64,000 nucleotides of DNA, taken from contig NZ_CP159289.1 in the NCBI RefSeq assembly GCF_040448675.1, forward strand, positions 3,311,001 through 3,375,000, in the 5' to 3' direction. The stretch comes from Dyadobacter sp. 676 (GTDB taxonomy: Bacteria; Bacteroidota; Bacteroidia; Cytophagales; Spirosomataceae). The translations under genes were made by a program, and so were the position numbers. Below the pieces are notes generated by a model. That model worked only from the letters and a program-made list of their open reading frames with translations, did no database searches and had not been told where the DNA came from. Below are positions 42,483 to 51,215 of this stretch, piece by piece. Every line of letters begins with the position of its first letter. Position 1 is the first letter of the stretch.

Positions 42483-43791
42483 TCAATTACTTTTTGAATC
42501 CAAATCGATAATCTGCACTTCCACGCGCCGGTTCATGCGGCGGTTTTCCTCGCTATCGTTCGGGCGCACCGGAAACTTGCTGCCCAGGCCCACCGCCGCG
42601 ATCACGCCCTCGGGTACGCCTTTGCCGATGAGGTACCTCGAGATCACCCGCACACGATATTCCGAAAGCGTGAGGTTGAGGCTCGGGTTGCCCACGTTGT
42701 CGGTATGGCCGGTAATGCGCAGGCCTTTGTTCTTGTGTTCGAGAATATACAGGGCCACCGAGTCGAGGTAGGTCCGCGACTGCACGGGTAATTTGTATTC
42801 GCTTCTCGGAAAATAGAGGGTCTTATCGGTAGCGGTGATGCCCTTCGCGACCGGAGGTTCCTCTCGCGCAGCCACCGGCGAGGGGCGTTCGGCCAGTCGC
42901 AGGGTTTTAAGATTAATGCCTTCTCTGACCGACGCCATGGCTGTCACCAGCTCGGGCTGGCCGGATGTAGCGGCAATGCCGAGCTTGTAGCTTCTGCCGG
43001 GCGTGAGCTCCGCGAAATAATGGCCGTCGTTCACCCTCGTAAGCGAGATTTCCGCCTGACTTTCGCTCCAAAGCCTGCATAGCGTTCCTTCCTGTGCTTT
43101 CAGTATGTTGATAGACAAAAAGGTGCGTTGGCGGTTGAGTTTAATAATGTAGGTCCGCGGCTCCTGATCGGTTTTATCAAGAATAAGGTTGCCGTTATAA
43201 GGCTGGTACCCCCCCCGATTTGACTTCAATGGCTACGATGTCCTTTTCCGTGAACACGATTTCAGCCCTGGGCCGGTCGGTGGTCAGCCCGAAACAATCC
43301 TTTTTCAGCTTTTGGGTGTAATAAAGGCATATTTCGGCCGGTAACCGCTCGTCCGACAATGCATCCCGCACTTCGATCCGTCGTACGATCGACACGGCTT
43401 TCAGCGAATCCCTTAGTTCGAAATGTTTTTGTTCCGATTGCGCATAGGGTTCGTCGCTGGTCTGTTTGCCCAAAGGCATCATGGCTAACGGGATGAAAAA
43501 CGTGCCTTCTGTTTTGCCCTCGATATTAACCGGAATATGTTGCGTCTGGAACTGGGGGCATTCGATAACCAGCCCGGTCGTATTGCAGGGTACTTCCACA
43601 TTGAACACACCGAGGCTGTCGGACTTACCGAGCCGCTGCTTACCCTGGTCGGTTTTCGCTGAAAGGCCCGCTGCAAGCGTCGTCGTACCTGAAATGTCGG
43701 TGATCCTACCCGCCAGGAAACCGCATTGCGCATGCAGCAGACCGGTGACCGGCTGAAACAAAAGCAGGATGATGTATAACCCGGTTTTCAT
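42483..43791 (-). CDS. OmpA-domain envelope protein of the T6SS locus (frameshifted as read)
   Basis: 435 residues once a run of eight C (43209-43216) is read as seven. As it stands the gene appears as two overlapping frames (43791-43195 and 43229-42483). Signal peptide to about residue 21 (LLHAQC), two beta-rich regions (the second including YQPYNGNLILDKTDQEPRTYIIKL), and an OmpA C-terminal domain at about 320-435: FPRSEYKLPVQSRTYLDSV, ITGHTDNVGNPSLNLTLSEYRVRVISRYL, GLGSKFPVRPNDSEENRRMNRRVEV (in parts). The NR-rich stretch binds peptidoglycan. Its start overlaps the stop of the next gene upstream by 4 bp (ATGA), so translation is coupled. A likely cell-wall anchor for the apparatus; inference. 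Confidence 0.85.
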
Positions 43792-44909
43792 TGTCCTTCG
43801 TTGGTTTCGACCCCTATATTTCCCAATAAAACTTCCCAGTTCACCGTATCCCTGCCATCGATGGTTTTTTGATACGATTCGAGTTTCACGCGGATATTTT
43901 TGCGTGTAATATCCCCGTATGCCACTTTTCCATTGGCTGCGTAGCCTTCAAAAACCTGCTGCCCGGCGATGATGCCGTAATAGTTGCCGTCGGCCTCCTG
44001 TTTCAGTTCGCTCACATACTTGACCTCGTTCCATGTGATGTTGATTTTGGCATACGGCAGAAGTTTCAGCCGGTTGAGATATTCTTTCACCGGATATTTC
44101 TTCACACCTTTTGCCGAACTGACGGCCACCGTCGCTTGCGGTTCAAACAGGCTGAGCGCCTGTTGCACAGCTTTGTTTTTTTCCTCCGATTTCTGGCTTT
44201 TATCCCCGATAATGCGCAGGTAGGAGGTAAATTCGTCCACGCGGCGAATGCCCCTGGCGCTGTATTCCTTGTACTCGGCGTCGGTAAGGACGGGCCTGGC
44301 TTGCTCTTTCGGCGGTGGCGCGACATCTTTTTTGGCCACAGGCTGGTTTTGGGCGCCATCCTGCTCTTTTCTGACGATCTCCCTTTCTTTTTTCTCGATT
44401 TCTTTATGGGCCAATGCCAGTAATGGGGCCACATCTACCACATCGCGGAGGATCTCATGCCTGCCGTCGCGGTAAATTACCGCCGCTACCTCCTCCTTGT
44501 TGATCGATGCCGCATTACCTTCCGCCGTGAGGTAATTGATCACATCGTCGCTTTCGTAGGAGATATTACCCGTAATGACCGTCAGCGGAACGCTTTTAAT
44601 GATAATATCCTGGCTCACATTCCGGGGCGGGGCCTTATAAAAAGCCTCGATCTGCGTTTGCGCCTTGCCCGGACTTTCGTTGAGCTCCGAAATCACCATG
44701 AACTGGCCGCTGGACGCGAATACGACCAGGAAGCGCTTCCGGTGGTAAACCCGCGGAATGCCGTCGGATGCGATCCATTCGAGTTTGCTGTCCAGGGCCC
44801 GGCTCAGTTTTGCCTGAACGGGATTGCCGTTATCGAGCCATATCCGGTCCTGGGCCAGCGTTTGCACGGCAAGGAGCATCATCAGGAATGTAAAGCTTTT
44901 CTTCATCAT
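43788..44909 (-). CDS. Unknown exported protein of the T6SS locus
   Basis: 373 residues. Signal peptide (about 1-19, ending TLAQ), N-terminal domain (about 20-165), a charged helix with HKEIEKKEREIVRKEQD, a Pro-rich linker (VAPPPKEQARP), and a C-terminal domain (about 215-373) with KKYPVKEYLNRLKLLPYAKINITWNEVKYV and GQQVFEGYAANGKVAYGDITRKNIRV (in parts). The C-terminal domain has the same helix-strand order as part of the 41461-42478 product, so they may share an NTF2-like fold. Not recognised as a named Tss protein; its place between the lipoprotein and OmpA genes suggests it is part of an envelope complex. Confidence 0.65.
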   Translation of the reverse strand: MMKKSFTFLMMLLAVQTLAQDRIWLDNGNPVQAKLSRALDSKLEWIASDGIPRVYHRKRFLVVFASSGQFMVISELNESPGKAQTQIEAFYKAPPRNVSQDIIIKSVPLTVITGNISYESDDVINYLTAEGNAASINKEEVAAVIYRDGRHEILRDVVDVAPLLALAHKEIEKKEREIVRKEQDGAQNQPVAKKDVAPPPKEQARPVLTDAEYKEYSARGIRRVDEFTSYLRIIGDKSQKSEEKNKAVQQALSLFEPQATVAVSSAKGVKKYPVKEYLNRLKLLPYAKINITWNEVKYVSELKQEADGNYYGIIAGQQVFEGYAANGKVAYGDITRKNIRVKLESYQKTIDGRDTVNWEVLLGNIGVETNEGQ

Positions 44910-44972
44910 TGCATCGGTTATCGTAAGTGATGAGGCTCATCAAAATGTCACCTTACGGATATACATATACGC

Positions 44973-46121
44973 CTACTCTTTGTCATAGGTTAGAATGGTC
45001 ACTTCCATGTCGCCGCCATAAGCAGTACCGGGGGTGCGATCCTCTCCGTGGGCGTCGATGCGCATTTTCCCATATCTGCCCTGATTGGTCACGAAGGCGA
45101 TCACCGTTTCGTTTTCGAGCTGGTTGGCTTTAGCGTCGGTATAGCTGCCATTGATAAAATCGGCAGACAGATTGGCCCGTGCGAGATCGCCGTATTTTAC
45201 CTGGTCGAAATTCACCTTGCCTAAAACCGCAAACTTCGCCCCGTTCTTGGGATAAATGCCCGGTCTTTCGTTGTAGGGATACCACCAGCAATCGTCGGAG
45301 CCGTTCTGTGATACCAGTTGCCCCAAATCCAGGTCGTAGGGATTGGAATACGACATCGTAAATGATTTTTTGGGTGTAAAAACAGAGGGCTCGCCGAGAG
45401 TAAACGAGGTGGTGGCGTCGCTGTAAATGATCCCGCCCAGCGTAATGGCGAAAGCCCGGATATAATAGGTGGTTCCCGGCGATAACCCGCCCACGTTGGC
45501 CGTGAAGCTGGCCCTGGCCGCTTTGGCATTGATAGTCACCCGCGTGTCTTTGGTCGTCGGTTCGTTGTTTGTAGGCGAGTAACAAACGCCGAACGAGGAA
45601 ATTTCAGCATTGCCCAGCGAAAGGATGTTGACCACAATGTCGGCAGAGGCCTTGGAGGTGGTGGTTACCTTGCCTATCGCCAGTTCCGCGAACACATAAT
45701 CATCCGTTTTGAAAGTAGCTACCGGGCCATAGCCTACGCCTCCGCCCTCGTTTTTGGCATAAGTACGTACATAATAGGTGGTTAGCACAGCAAGCCGGCT
45801 GATTTCCCTTTCGAATTCAAATGGCGCCGGCGGATTGTCCTCTCCTACTTTAATCACCGTTCCGGCTTCCAGCGTGGGCTGGTTTTGTGTCCCCCAAACG
45901 AAGCCGTATTCAAGTATTTTGCCGCTTTTCTTTTCTTGCCGGTCGTTTTTCGGGTCGAGGTTATCGACTTTTCCCCTTACCACCGCACCCGACGTCCACA
46001 CCTGCACGACGGTCGTTTCCGAGGCTGCGGGTGCGAGCGGGTCTACCGGCGCGAACATGTCGCACGCGTACAGGAGAAAGGCAATAGCCGTAATGAATAG
46101 TGAACTGATAAATTTTCGCAT
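44973..46121 (-). CDS. Lipoprotein with fibronectin-III-like repeats
   Basis: 382 residues with a lipobox (FLLYAC, Cys near residue 20). Two FN3-like repeats follow, each with the pattern YGFVWG...P or FGVCYS...P, then LTTYYVRTYAKNEGGG or LSPGTTYYIRAFAITLGG (about 35-140 and 150-245). The last 135 residues form a separate Trp/Tyr-rich domain (DDCWWYPYNERPGIYPKNGAKFAV). Surface or periplasmic lipoprotein; such repeats usually bind other proteins or carbohydrates. Co-oriented with the surrounding T6SS genes but with gaps of 63 and 46 bp, so the link to secretion is by position only. A TssQ role (subtype iii lipoprotein) is possible but not shown. Confidence 0.7.
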   Translation of the reverse strand: MRKFISSLFITAIAFLLYACDMFAPVDPLAPAASETTVVQVWTSGAVVRGKVDNLDPKNDRQEKKSGKILEYGFVWGTQNQPTLEAGTVIKVGEDNPPAPFEFEREISRLAVLTTYYVRTYAKNEGGGVGYGPVATFKTDDYVFAELAIGKVTTTSKASADIVVNILSLGNAEISSFGVCYSPTNNEPTTKDTRVTINAKAARASFTANVGGLSPGTTYYIRAFAITLGGIIYSDATTSFTLGEPSVFTPKKSFTMSYSNPYDLDLGQLVSQNGSDDCWWYPYNERPGIYPKNGAKFAVLGKVNFDQVKYGDLARANLSADFINGSYTDAKANQLENETVIAFVTNQGRYGKMRIDAHGEDRTPGTAYGGDMEVTILTYDKE

Positions 46122-46167
46122 GGCTTTGATCGCTGTTTGTCCAGCGTATTAATGCTTTTTAAAATCC

Positions 46168-47007
46168 TCAGGATGCGGCAGCGGCAGAAGGCCGCCAGTC
46201 GTTGTCCCAATATTCGATCAGTTGCGGGCTGGCAACCCTACCCCGGAAGGTAACGCCGCTATCGTAATGCGTTTGCGGGATCAGGTGATTGCGCAGGCGC
46301 ATGATCCACGGCTGCGCGTGTCGCGGTGTGAGCAAGCCGCCCATACCCATCTGATTTTCCCGCTCCGATAATTTGACGCCATAGTTGCTATCGCTGTTCC
46401 CTGCACCATTGACATGCGCCAGCCCTAGCGTGTGCCCGAACTCGTGGTTGACGGTCGTTTGCAGAAACGAAACACTGTGCATTTCAGCCCCCACACGGGT
46501 TAAACGCGTATTCCAGTGGGATTCAAGGTCATTATGGGTAAATAAGCCGGTACGGTTATCCTCGTCCACATACGACCGGAATGTGTGCTCACGCGGGTGG
46601 ATGATCCGGTACGTCTGATGCGCTTGCGACGCCGAGTCGACGAGCTGAATGGACAATCCGCATTGTATCGTAGCTGTATTCCTTGCAGTTGTGCTCCGCG
46701 GCGTGTACCAGGGCTTATTAGGGTCGAGGATAAATTTATCGCTCCAATGCCGCTGTACTACCGTCACAAATTTCCGCTTGTATTCCTCCCATTCGCTGTC
46801 GGACCAGCTTTCGAGATGGAAACGGCCGTAGGTGTCGTGCATAATGCCGTTGCCCGTGGCATAGGTATCCGCCATGAAGAACCGGGTGGTCGGTTCGACG
46901 CGAACAAGGTGTACCTTGAATTGCAGGATCATCCCGAATGTCGTGTCATCGATAGGAACAAGGCACGAATCCCACCGCCTCGCGTTTCTGAACAGGTGAA
47001 TGTGCAT
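46168..47007 (-). CDS. Zinc metallopeptidase (metzincin-like), candidate T6SS effector
   Basis: 279 residues, no signal peptide. The zinc site is NHEFGHTLGLAH (His 188, Glu 189, His 192, His 198: HExxHxxGxxH) and a Met-turn-like QMGMGG follows at residues 220-225, the layout of metzincins. The N-terminal 180 residues do not match a known domain. Absence of export signals, co-orientation with T6SS genes, and adjacency to a CHAP/NlpC-like protein and clpV make it a candidate effector. Alternative: a housekeeping protein for processing an apparatus part. Its gene is flanked by gaps of 46 and 66 bp. No immunity gene is obvious. Confidence 0.75.
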   Translation of the reverse strand: MHIHLFRNARRWDSCLVPIDDTTFGMILQFKVHLVRVEPTTRFFMADTYATGNGIMHDTYGRFHLESWSDSEWEEYKRKFVTVVQRHWSDKFILDPNKPWYTPRSTTARNTATIQCGLSIQLVDSASQAHQTYRIIHPREHTFRSYVDEDNRTGLFTHNDLESHWNTRLTRVGAEMHSVSFLQTTVNHEFGHTLGLAHVNGAGNSDSNYGVKLSERENQMGMGGLLTPRHAQPWIMRLRNHLIPQTHYDSGVTFRGRVASPQLIEYWDNDWRPSAAAAS

Positions 47008-47073
47008 AATGTTTTAATTTTCGGCATCGGGCCTGTCGGCTCATGCCTGTGTGATTAACTTCTTGTGGGAGGA

Positions 47074-47541
47074 TCAGGTGGTTTGCCGTGGCTGAGGGCG
47101 GTAAAACCACATTTGTCCGGAGACGGTCACGCTTCCTCCGCTCAGGGCGCCGGTCCGCAGGTACAGCCGGTTTCGTTGTACTTTTTTGCTGCCGTTTACA
47201 TTACATTCGAATACTTCCACTGCACCCGAAGTGTCGATCGACGCGACGATCGCCGTATGATGCGGGCGCGATTCTTCGCTCCATGAACCGTCCGATCCCT
47301 CGAAACGGAACGAATAGTTACGGAACTGGATAATATCGCCCACTTCGAGACTGGCCGCCGTAACCGCATCGCCCCAGACATAATTATCATCCGGGCCGAT
47401 GCGGCCCATAATCTCCGTGGACGTTCTGGCGCCTGCGCTCTGGAGGGCGCGTTCGGCCAGGGTCCAGCATTCTCCGTTTCCAACCTGGTTGCCCAGATTG
47501 GTTTGCGCAAACTGCGCGACTGCATTGCCGAGTACACTCAT
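47074..47541 (-). CDS. CHAP/NlpC-P60-like cysteine amidase, candidate T6SS effector
   Basis: 155 residues without a signal peptide. Catalytic Cys 25 in NGECWTLAERAL, GDIIQF (about 69-74), catalytic His 94 or 95 in RPHHTAIVAS, and polar ECNVNGSKKVQRNRLYL after it: the Cys-His-polar order of CHAP/NlpC-P60 amidases that cut peptidoglycan peptides. T6SS Tae-type effectors and wall-remodelling enzymes of injection systems both look like this. It lies 30 bp from the clpV start (downstream of it in transcription). No neighbouring gene looks like a typical periplasmic immunity protein. Confidence 0.65.
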   Translation of the reverse strand: MSVLGNAVAQFAQTNLGNQVGNGECWTLAERALQSAGARTSTEIMGRIGPDDNYVWGDAVTAASLEVGDIIQFRNYSFRFEGSDGSWSEESRPHHTAIVASIDTSGAVEVFECNVNGSKKVQRNRLYLRTGALSGGSVTVSGQMWFYRPQPRQTT

Positions 47542-47571
47542 CGTTGATGTCGGAAGGTGTGGATAGTTGTT

Positions 47572-50061
47572 TTAAAATGATTGCTGTTCAAGTACGTTTT
47601 CGGCCTGATGGACACTCCATACTACTTCGCCCTGATCGTTGGTGCTGAGGTCGATGACCGAACCCCTGGCGGCCTCTCCCGAAATGATCATCCGGCTGAC
47701 GGGCCGTCTCAGCAGGTTACGGATTACCCCTTTCAGCGGCCTGACGCCATATCTCGGCGTAAAACCTTGCATGGCAATAGTTTTGCGTGCGTCGGGTGTC
47801 AGATTGAGGCTGATGCCCTGCCTGTCGAGCAGGTCGGTGAGGTTGCGCAGATGGATATCGAATATTTTAACGACATTATCTTCGGAAATCGGTGCGAATG
47901 GTACTATTTCGGTTAGCCTGGCCAGGAATTCCGGCCGGAAATATGCAGCCATGATTTCCATCAGATCGGACGACTGCGGAATACCGCCTTTGCCGAATTC
48001 CTGCACGATGTGCTCTTGCCCGATATTAGAGGTAAAAAGGATTACCGCATTTGAGAAATCGCCTTCTTTGCCCAGACGGTCGTGAAGCCTGCCTTCGTCC
48101 AGAATTTGTAAGAATAGGTCGAAAACAGACGGGTGTGCTTTTTCAATTTCATCGAAAAGAACCACCGAATAGGGTTTCTGACGGATTTTATTAACCAGCA
48201 AGCCTCCTTCTTCATAACCTACATAACCGGGAGGCGCACCGTAGAGCAGCGCCGCCGAATGCTCCTCTTTGAATTCGGACATATCAAACCGGATCAGGAA
48301 CGACTCGTCGTTGAACAGGAAGTCGGCCAGCGCTTTCGCGATTTCTGTCTTGCCGGTTCCCGTCGGGCCCAGCAGGAAGAATGATCCAATGGGCTGTCCC
48401 GCTTTAATGAGTCCTGAGCGCGATTCCAGGATAGCTTCGCTCAATGCCTTCACCGCCTGGTCCTGGCCCACCACTCTTTTGCTCAACACCTCGCCGATGC
48501 CCAGCAACTTGTCGCGTTCCGGGCTTTGGAGTTTGCCGAGCGGAATGCCTGTTTTATGGGAGATAATGGCCGCCACATCGTTCTTGCCGATCGTATCCGA
48601 GCGCCGCGAAGCGAGCGTGCGTAATGCCGCCAGTTTGTTGCTCAATTGGTTATGCATTCCTTCGGATGTTTCCGCATCGGATTCACCGTCTACGTCGAGC
48701 TGGCCGGTCAGCAGGGGGCTCAGGCGGTTTGGGAGCTGTCTTGCAAACCATTTGAGCTCATGAACTCTTTCGGCTTCATCCACGGCCATCAGGGTGTCGA
48801 GATCCGTTTGCAAAACGGCCAGTTCATTTTCCGAAACTTCACCCATCAGCCGCATAGCCGCCATCGTGCGATCGAGCAGGTCGAGTGCTACATCGGGCAG
48901 ACGCCGGTCCTTCATATATCTTTTTGCCAGTTTCACGGCTTCGGCTGCGGTGCCTTCGGCGACTTTCAGGCCGTGGTGCGTTTCGTAAACCGGCAGCATA
49001 TGCTCGATCATCCGGGTGGCCGTCGCCTCGTCGGGTTCTTCCACGTGCAGGATTTCGAACCGGCGGGAGAACGCTTCGTCCTTTTCGATGTACTTACGAT
49101 ATTCTTCCTGCGTTGTCGCACCTATTAATGTGAGTTCGCCACGCGCAAGTTCGGGTTTCAGTAATTGGGCAACCCCGGCACCGATCGAGCCTTTCGGATC
49201 GAGCAGCATATGAATTTCGTCGATAAAGAGGATCGCTTTATCAAATCCCTTCAGTTCATTCAGAATACCCTTTACCCGCTCTTCAATTTCCCCTTTGTAG
49301 GAAGCGCCTGCTACGAGGGCGCCGGTATCGAGTTCGAGTAAACGGGCATTTCGGAGCAACTGAGGTACTTTTCTTTCCGCAATGAGCCTGGCAAAACCTT
49401 CTACCAGCGCCGATTTGCCCACGCCCGGCTCGCCGGTCAGGATTACGTTCGGCTTGCTTCTCCTTCCCAGTATTTCGGCCATTTGCCGGATTTCCCGGTC
49501 GCGGCCTATAATGGTATCTGTTCTGCCTTCGGCCGCTTTTTGCGTCTTGTCGGAAGTATATTTTCCCAGATAGCCGTTACCTTTCGCTTCCGGCACAGCC
49601 TGTGTCGACTGTTTGGTCCCTTGCTTTTCCCCATTTCCGCCGGCTACCGGTGCATTGTGAATTGCCAGTACTTCCCGCTGGGTAATTGGAAGGGATCGCA
49701 ATTGATCGGCCGAAAATCCTACCCCGGGTTTGAGTAAAGCTGCTAATGCACATAGCGGGTCGGCGTCGATATTGAGCTGTAACGCGATGAGCTCCGCCAG
49801 TTCAAGTGCCGCGGTGGCCGTATTATCCGGCGGGGGAAGCTCGGGTACTCTTACCGATTTGGGGCTTTCTTCCAGGCGTACCTCGGCCCAGTCGCGCAGG
49901 TAAGGCAGGTCTTTACCGGCCATCACGAGTTCGGAAGCGAGGCCTACGTCATTGTGCAACAGGCCCATGAGCAGATGAGCCGGGCCGAACCGCTCCTGCC
50001 GGTATTCGCGCGCCAGCGACTGTGCGATCGTAATCGCGTATCTGAGTGCTTCGGTTTGCAT
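47572..50061 (-). CDS. tssH: T6SS sheath-recycling AAA+ ATPase ClpV (TssH)
   Basis: 829 residues with the Clp/Hsp100 layout: N-domain (about 1-140, [12 protein letters not shown]), first AAA+ module with Walker [12 protein letters not shown], Walker [13 protein letters not shown], a shortened middle region, second AAA+ module with [43 protein letters not shown] and the C-terminal small domain. Unfolds contracted TssB/TssC sheath to reuse it. The lack of ClpP-loop IGL/F-type sequence and its T6SS neighbours separate it from housekeeping ClpB/ClpC. Between tssO and the CHAP-like gene. Confidence 0.92.
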   Translation of the reverse strand: MQTEALRYAITIAQSLAREYRQERFGPAHLLMGLLHNDVGLASELVMAGKDLPYLRDWAEVRLEESPKSVRVPELPPPDNTATAALELAELIALQLNIDADPLCALAALLKPGVGFSADQLRSLPITQREVLAIHNAPVAGGNGEKQGTKQSTQAVPEAKGNGYLGKYTSDKTQKAAEGRTDTIIGRDREIRQMAEILGRRSKPNVILTGEPGVGKSALVEGFARLIAERKVPQLLRNARLLELDTGALVAGASYKGEIEERVKGILNELKGFDKAILFIDEIHMLLDPKGSIGAGVAQLLKPELARGELTLIGATTQEEYRKYIEKDEAFSRRFEILHVEEPDEATATRMIEHMLPVYETHHGLKVAEGTAAEAVKLAKRYMKDRRLPDVALDLLDRTMAAMRLMGEVSENELAVLQTDLDTLMAVDEAERVHELKWFARQLPNRLSPLLTGQLDVDGESDAETSEGMHNQLSNKLAALRTLASRRSDTIGKNDVAAIISHKTGIPLGKLQSPERDKLLGIGEVLSKRVVGQDQAVKALSEAILESRSGLIKAGQPIGSFFLLGPTGTGKTEIAKALADFLFNDESFLIRFDMSEFKEEHSAALLYGAPPGYVGYEEGGLLVNKIRQKPYSVVLFDEIEKAHPSVFDLFLQILDEGRLHDRLGKEGDFSNAVILFTSNIGQEHIVQEFGKGGIPQSSDLMEIMAAYFRPEFLARLTEIVPFAPISEDNVVKIFDIHLRNLTDLLDRQGISLNLTPDARKTIAMQGFTPRYGVRPLKGVIRNLLRRPVSRMIISGEAARGSVIDLSTNDQGEVVWSVHQAENVLEQQSF

Positions 50062-50096
50062 GGAATAGACAAATAGGATGAATTGATACGTTTTTT

Positions 50097-51044
50097 TCAG
50101 GGCTGATTCTTTTGTAATGCCAGGAGCCGCTCCGTCGCCCTGGCTTTCATTTCCTTGTTCGCGGTTGAGACCTGCAAGCCGTCAAATATCTGTTTGGCCT
50201 GATCATAGTATGTTTTCCGGTCATTTTTCCGGAGATTCCCCTGGGTCAGCAGCTGATAGTAACCTTCCGCTTCGGAATACCGCAGCCACTCGCGATAAGT
50301 AACGGCAGTGCCGCTTTTGGCTGCCAGGCATTCATCCAGTTGCCGCTGAATAGCAGTGATATCGCCGCTTCCGGATCTGGAACTTTTGCAATTGTCGAGG
50401 TCCCGCTGGAGGTTTGCGAGTTTGGTTTGCAGCTCCTTGTCGGAACCACCACCACCACCTCCTCCTCCTCCGCCACCACCACCGGCAGCAGTGAGCAGCT
50501 GGCGTTCCATGCCTTTGATTTCCAGGTCTTTCATGTTGATCTGGTTGCGAAGGTCATTTACCATTTGCATATCGATGCCCTTGCCGTCCAGGGTCCGCCG
50601 GAGTTCGCCGATTGTCTGACGGTAGGTGGCGAGCGCCTCGGTCAGCTTCGCAATGCCGGTCGACAGCCGTTTATTCTGATCATGGGCTGCTGTGGCCGCC
50701 AGGTTATTGAAATGGCTCATAATGCTGTTGACGCGGCTTTCGATATCCACCAACTGGGTGCGGGCCGTGGCTTTGGCCATTTCGTCGGTGGCACTGCTGT
50801 ACAGGCCGTCGAGCTGGATGAGCCGACGGGAGATCTGGCTGAGCGTGTCCGTGTCGGTTAGCATCGGATCTTGTTCTTCTACGATCTCGCGGTAGCGGCG
50901 TGTTTCCGAAGCCGCAACGGAGTCGGGCACGCGTACGAGCAGGTACACGGCTGCGAGCGGGAATGTAAGTGAGAGCACGTACATGCCTACAAACCTTCCT
51001 ATTGCTGTTTTTCGCTGGATTTTATTGAGTGGTTCCATTAGCAT
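50097..51044 (-). CDS. T6SS subtype iii transmembrane protein, TssO-like
   Basis: 315 residues. One membrane helix near residues 18-38 (FVGMYVLSLTFPLAAVYLLV) after a short cytoplasmic part beginning MEPLNKIQRKTAIGRF, then a mostly helical periplasmic region with coiled-coil character (about 70-185), a 13-Gly run (about 192-204), and a further coiled coil (ELQTKLANLQRDLDNC) with a C-terminal helical domain. The start and membrane layout resemble TssO of subtype iii loci; the match is by memory and by position between tssK and clpV. The Gly run is coded by a trinucleotide repeat at 50445-50483. An alternate Met at 51038 is also possible. Confidence 0.65.
   Translation of the reverse strand: MLMEPLNKIQRKTAIGRFVGMYVLSLTFPLAAVYLLVRVPDSVAASETRRYREIVEEQDPMLTDTDTLSQISRRLIQLDGLYSSATDEMAKATARTQLVDIESRVNSIMSHFNNLAATAAHDQNKRLSTGIAKLTEALATYRQTIGELRRTLDGKGIDMQMVNDLRNQINMKDLEIKGMERQLLTAAGGGGGGGGGGGGGSDKELQTKLANLQRDLDNCKSSRSGSGDITAIQRQLDECLAAKSGTAVTYREWLRYSEAEGYYQLLTQGNLRKNDRKTYYDQAKQIFDGLQVSTANKEMKARATERLLALQKNQP
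50445..50483 (-). repeat. Trinucleotide run coding 13 glycines
   Basis: Thirteen consecutive Gly codons (GGT x3, GGC, GGA x4, GGT x5 in coding order) inside the TssO-like gene, between two coiled-coil segments. Length change here would keep the frame. Confidence 0.85.
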
Positions 51045-51145
51045 CGATGCCGCTATTGTGCTCTGATCTTTTCGACCTTCTGTTCTTTGTGATCCCTCTA
51101 AATCTTTAATTTCTCTCAGATCTCTCTGATCCTTCCAATCTTTCC

Positions 51146-51215
51146 CCGGGTTTCAACCCGGTGCAATAGGATTGCTTTTGCTGCGCTATCTATTACCGTC
51201 GGTTCCAACCGACGG
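51146..51215. repeat. Two REP-like hairpins in the tssK-tssO gap
   Basis: CCGGGTT-TC-AACCCGG (51146-51161) and CCGTCGGTT-CC-AACCGACGG (51196-51215) are perfect palindromes of the same style. The second begins directly after the tssK stop. The rest of the 171-bp gap is CT-rich (CTCTCTGATCC words). Confidence 0.65.
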
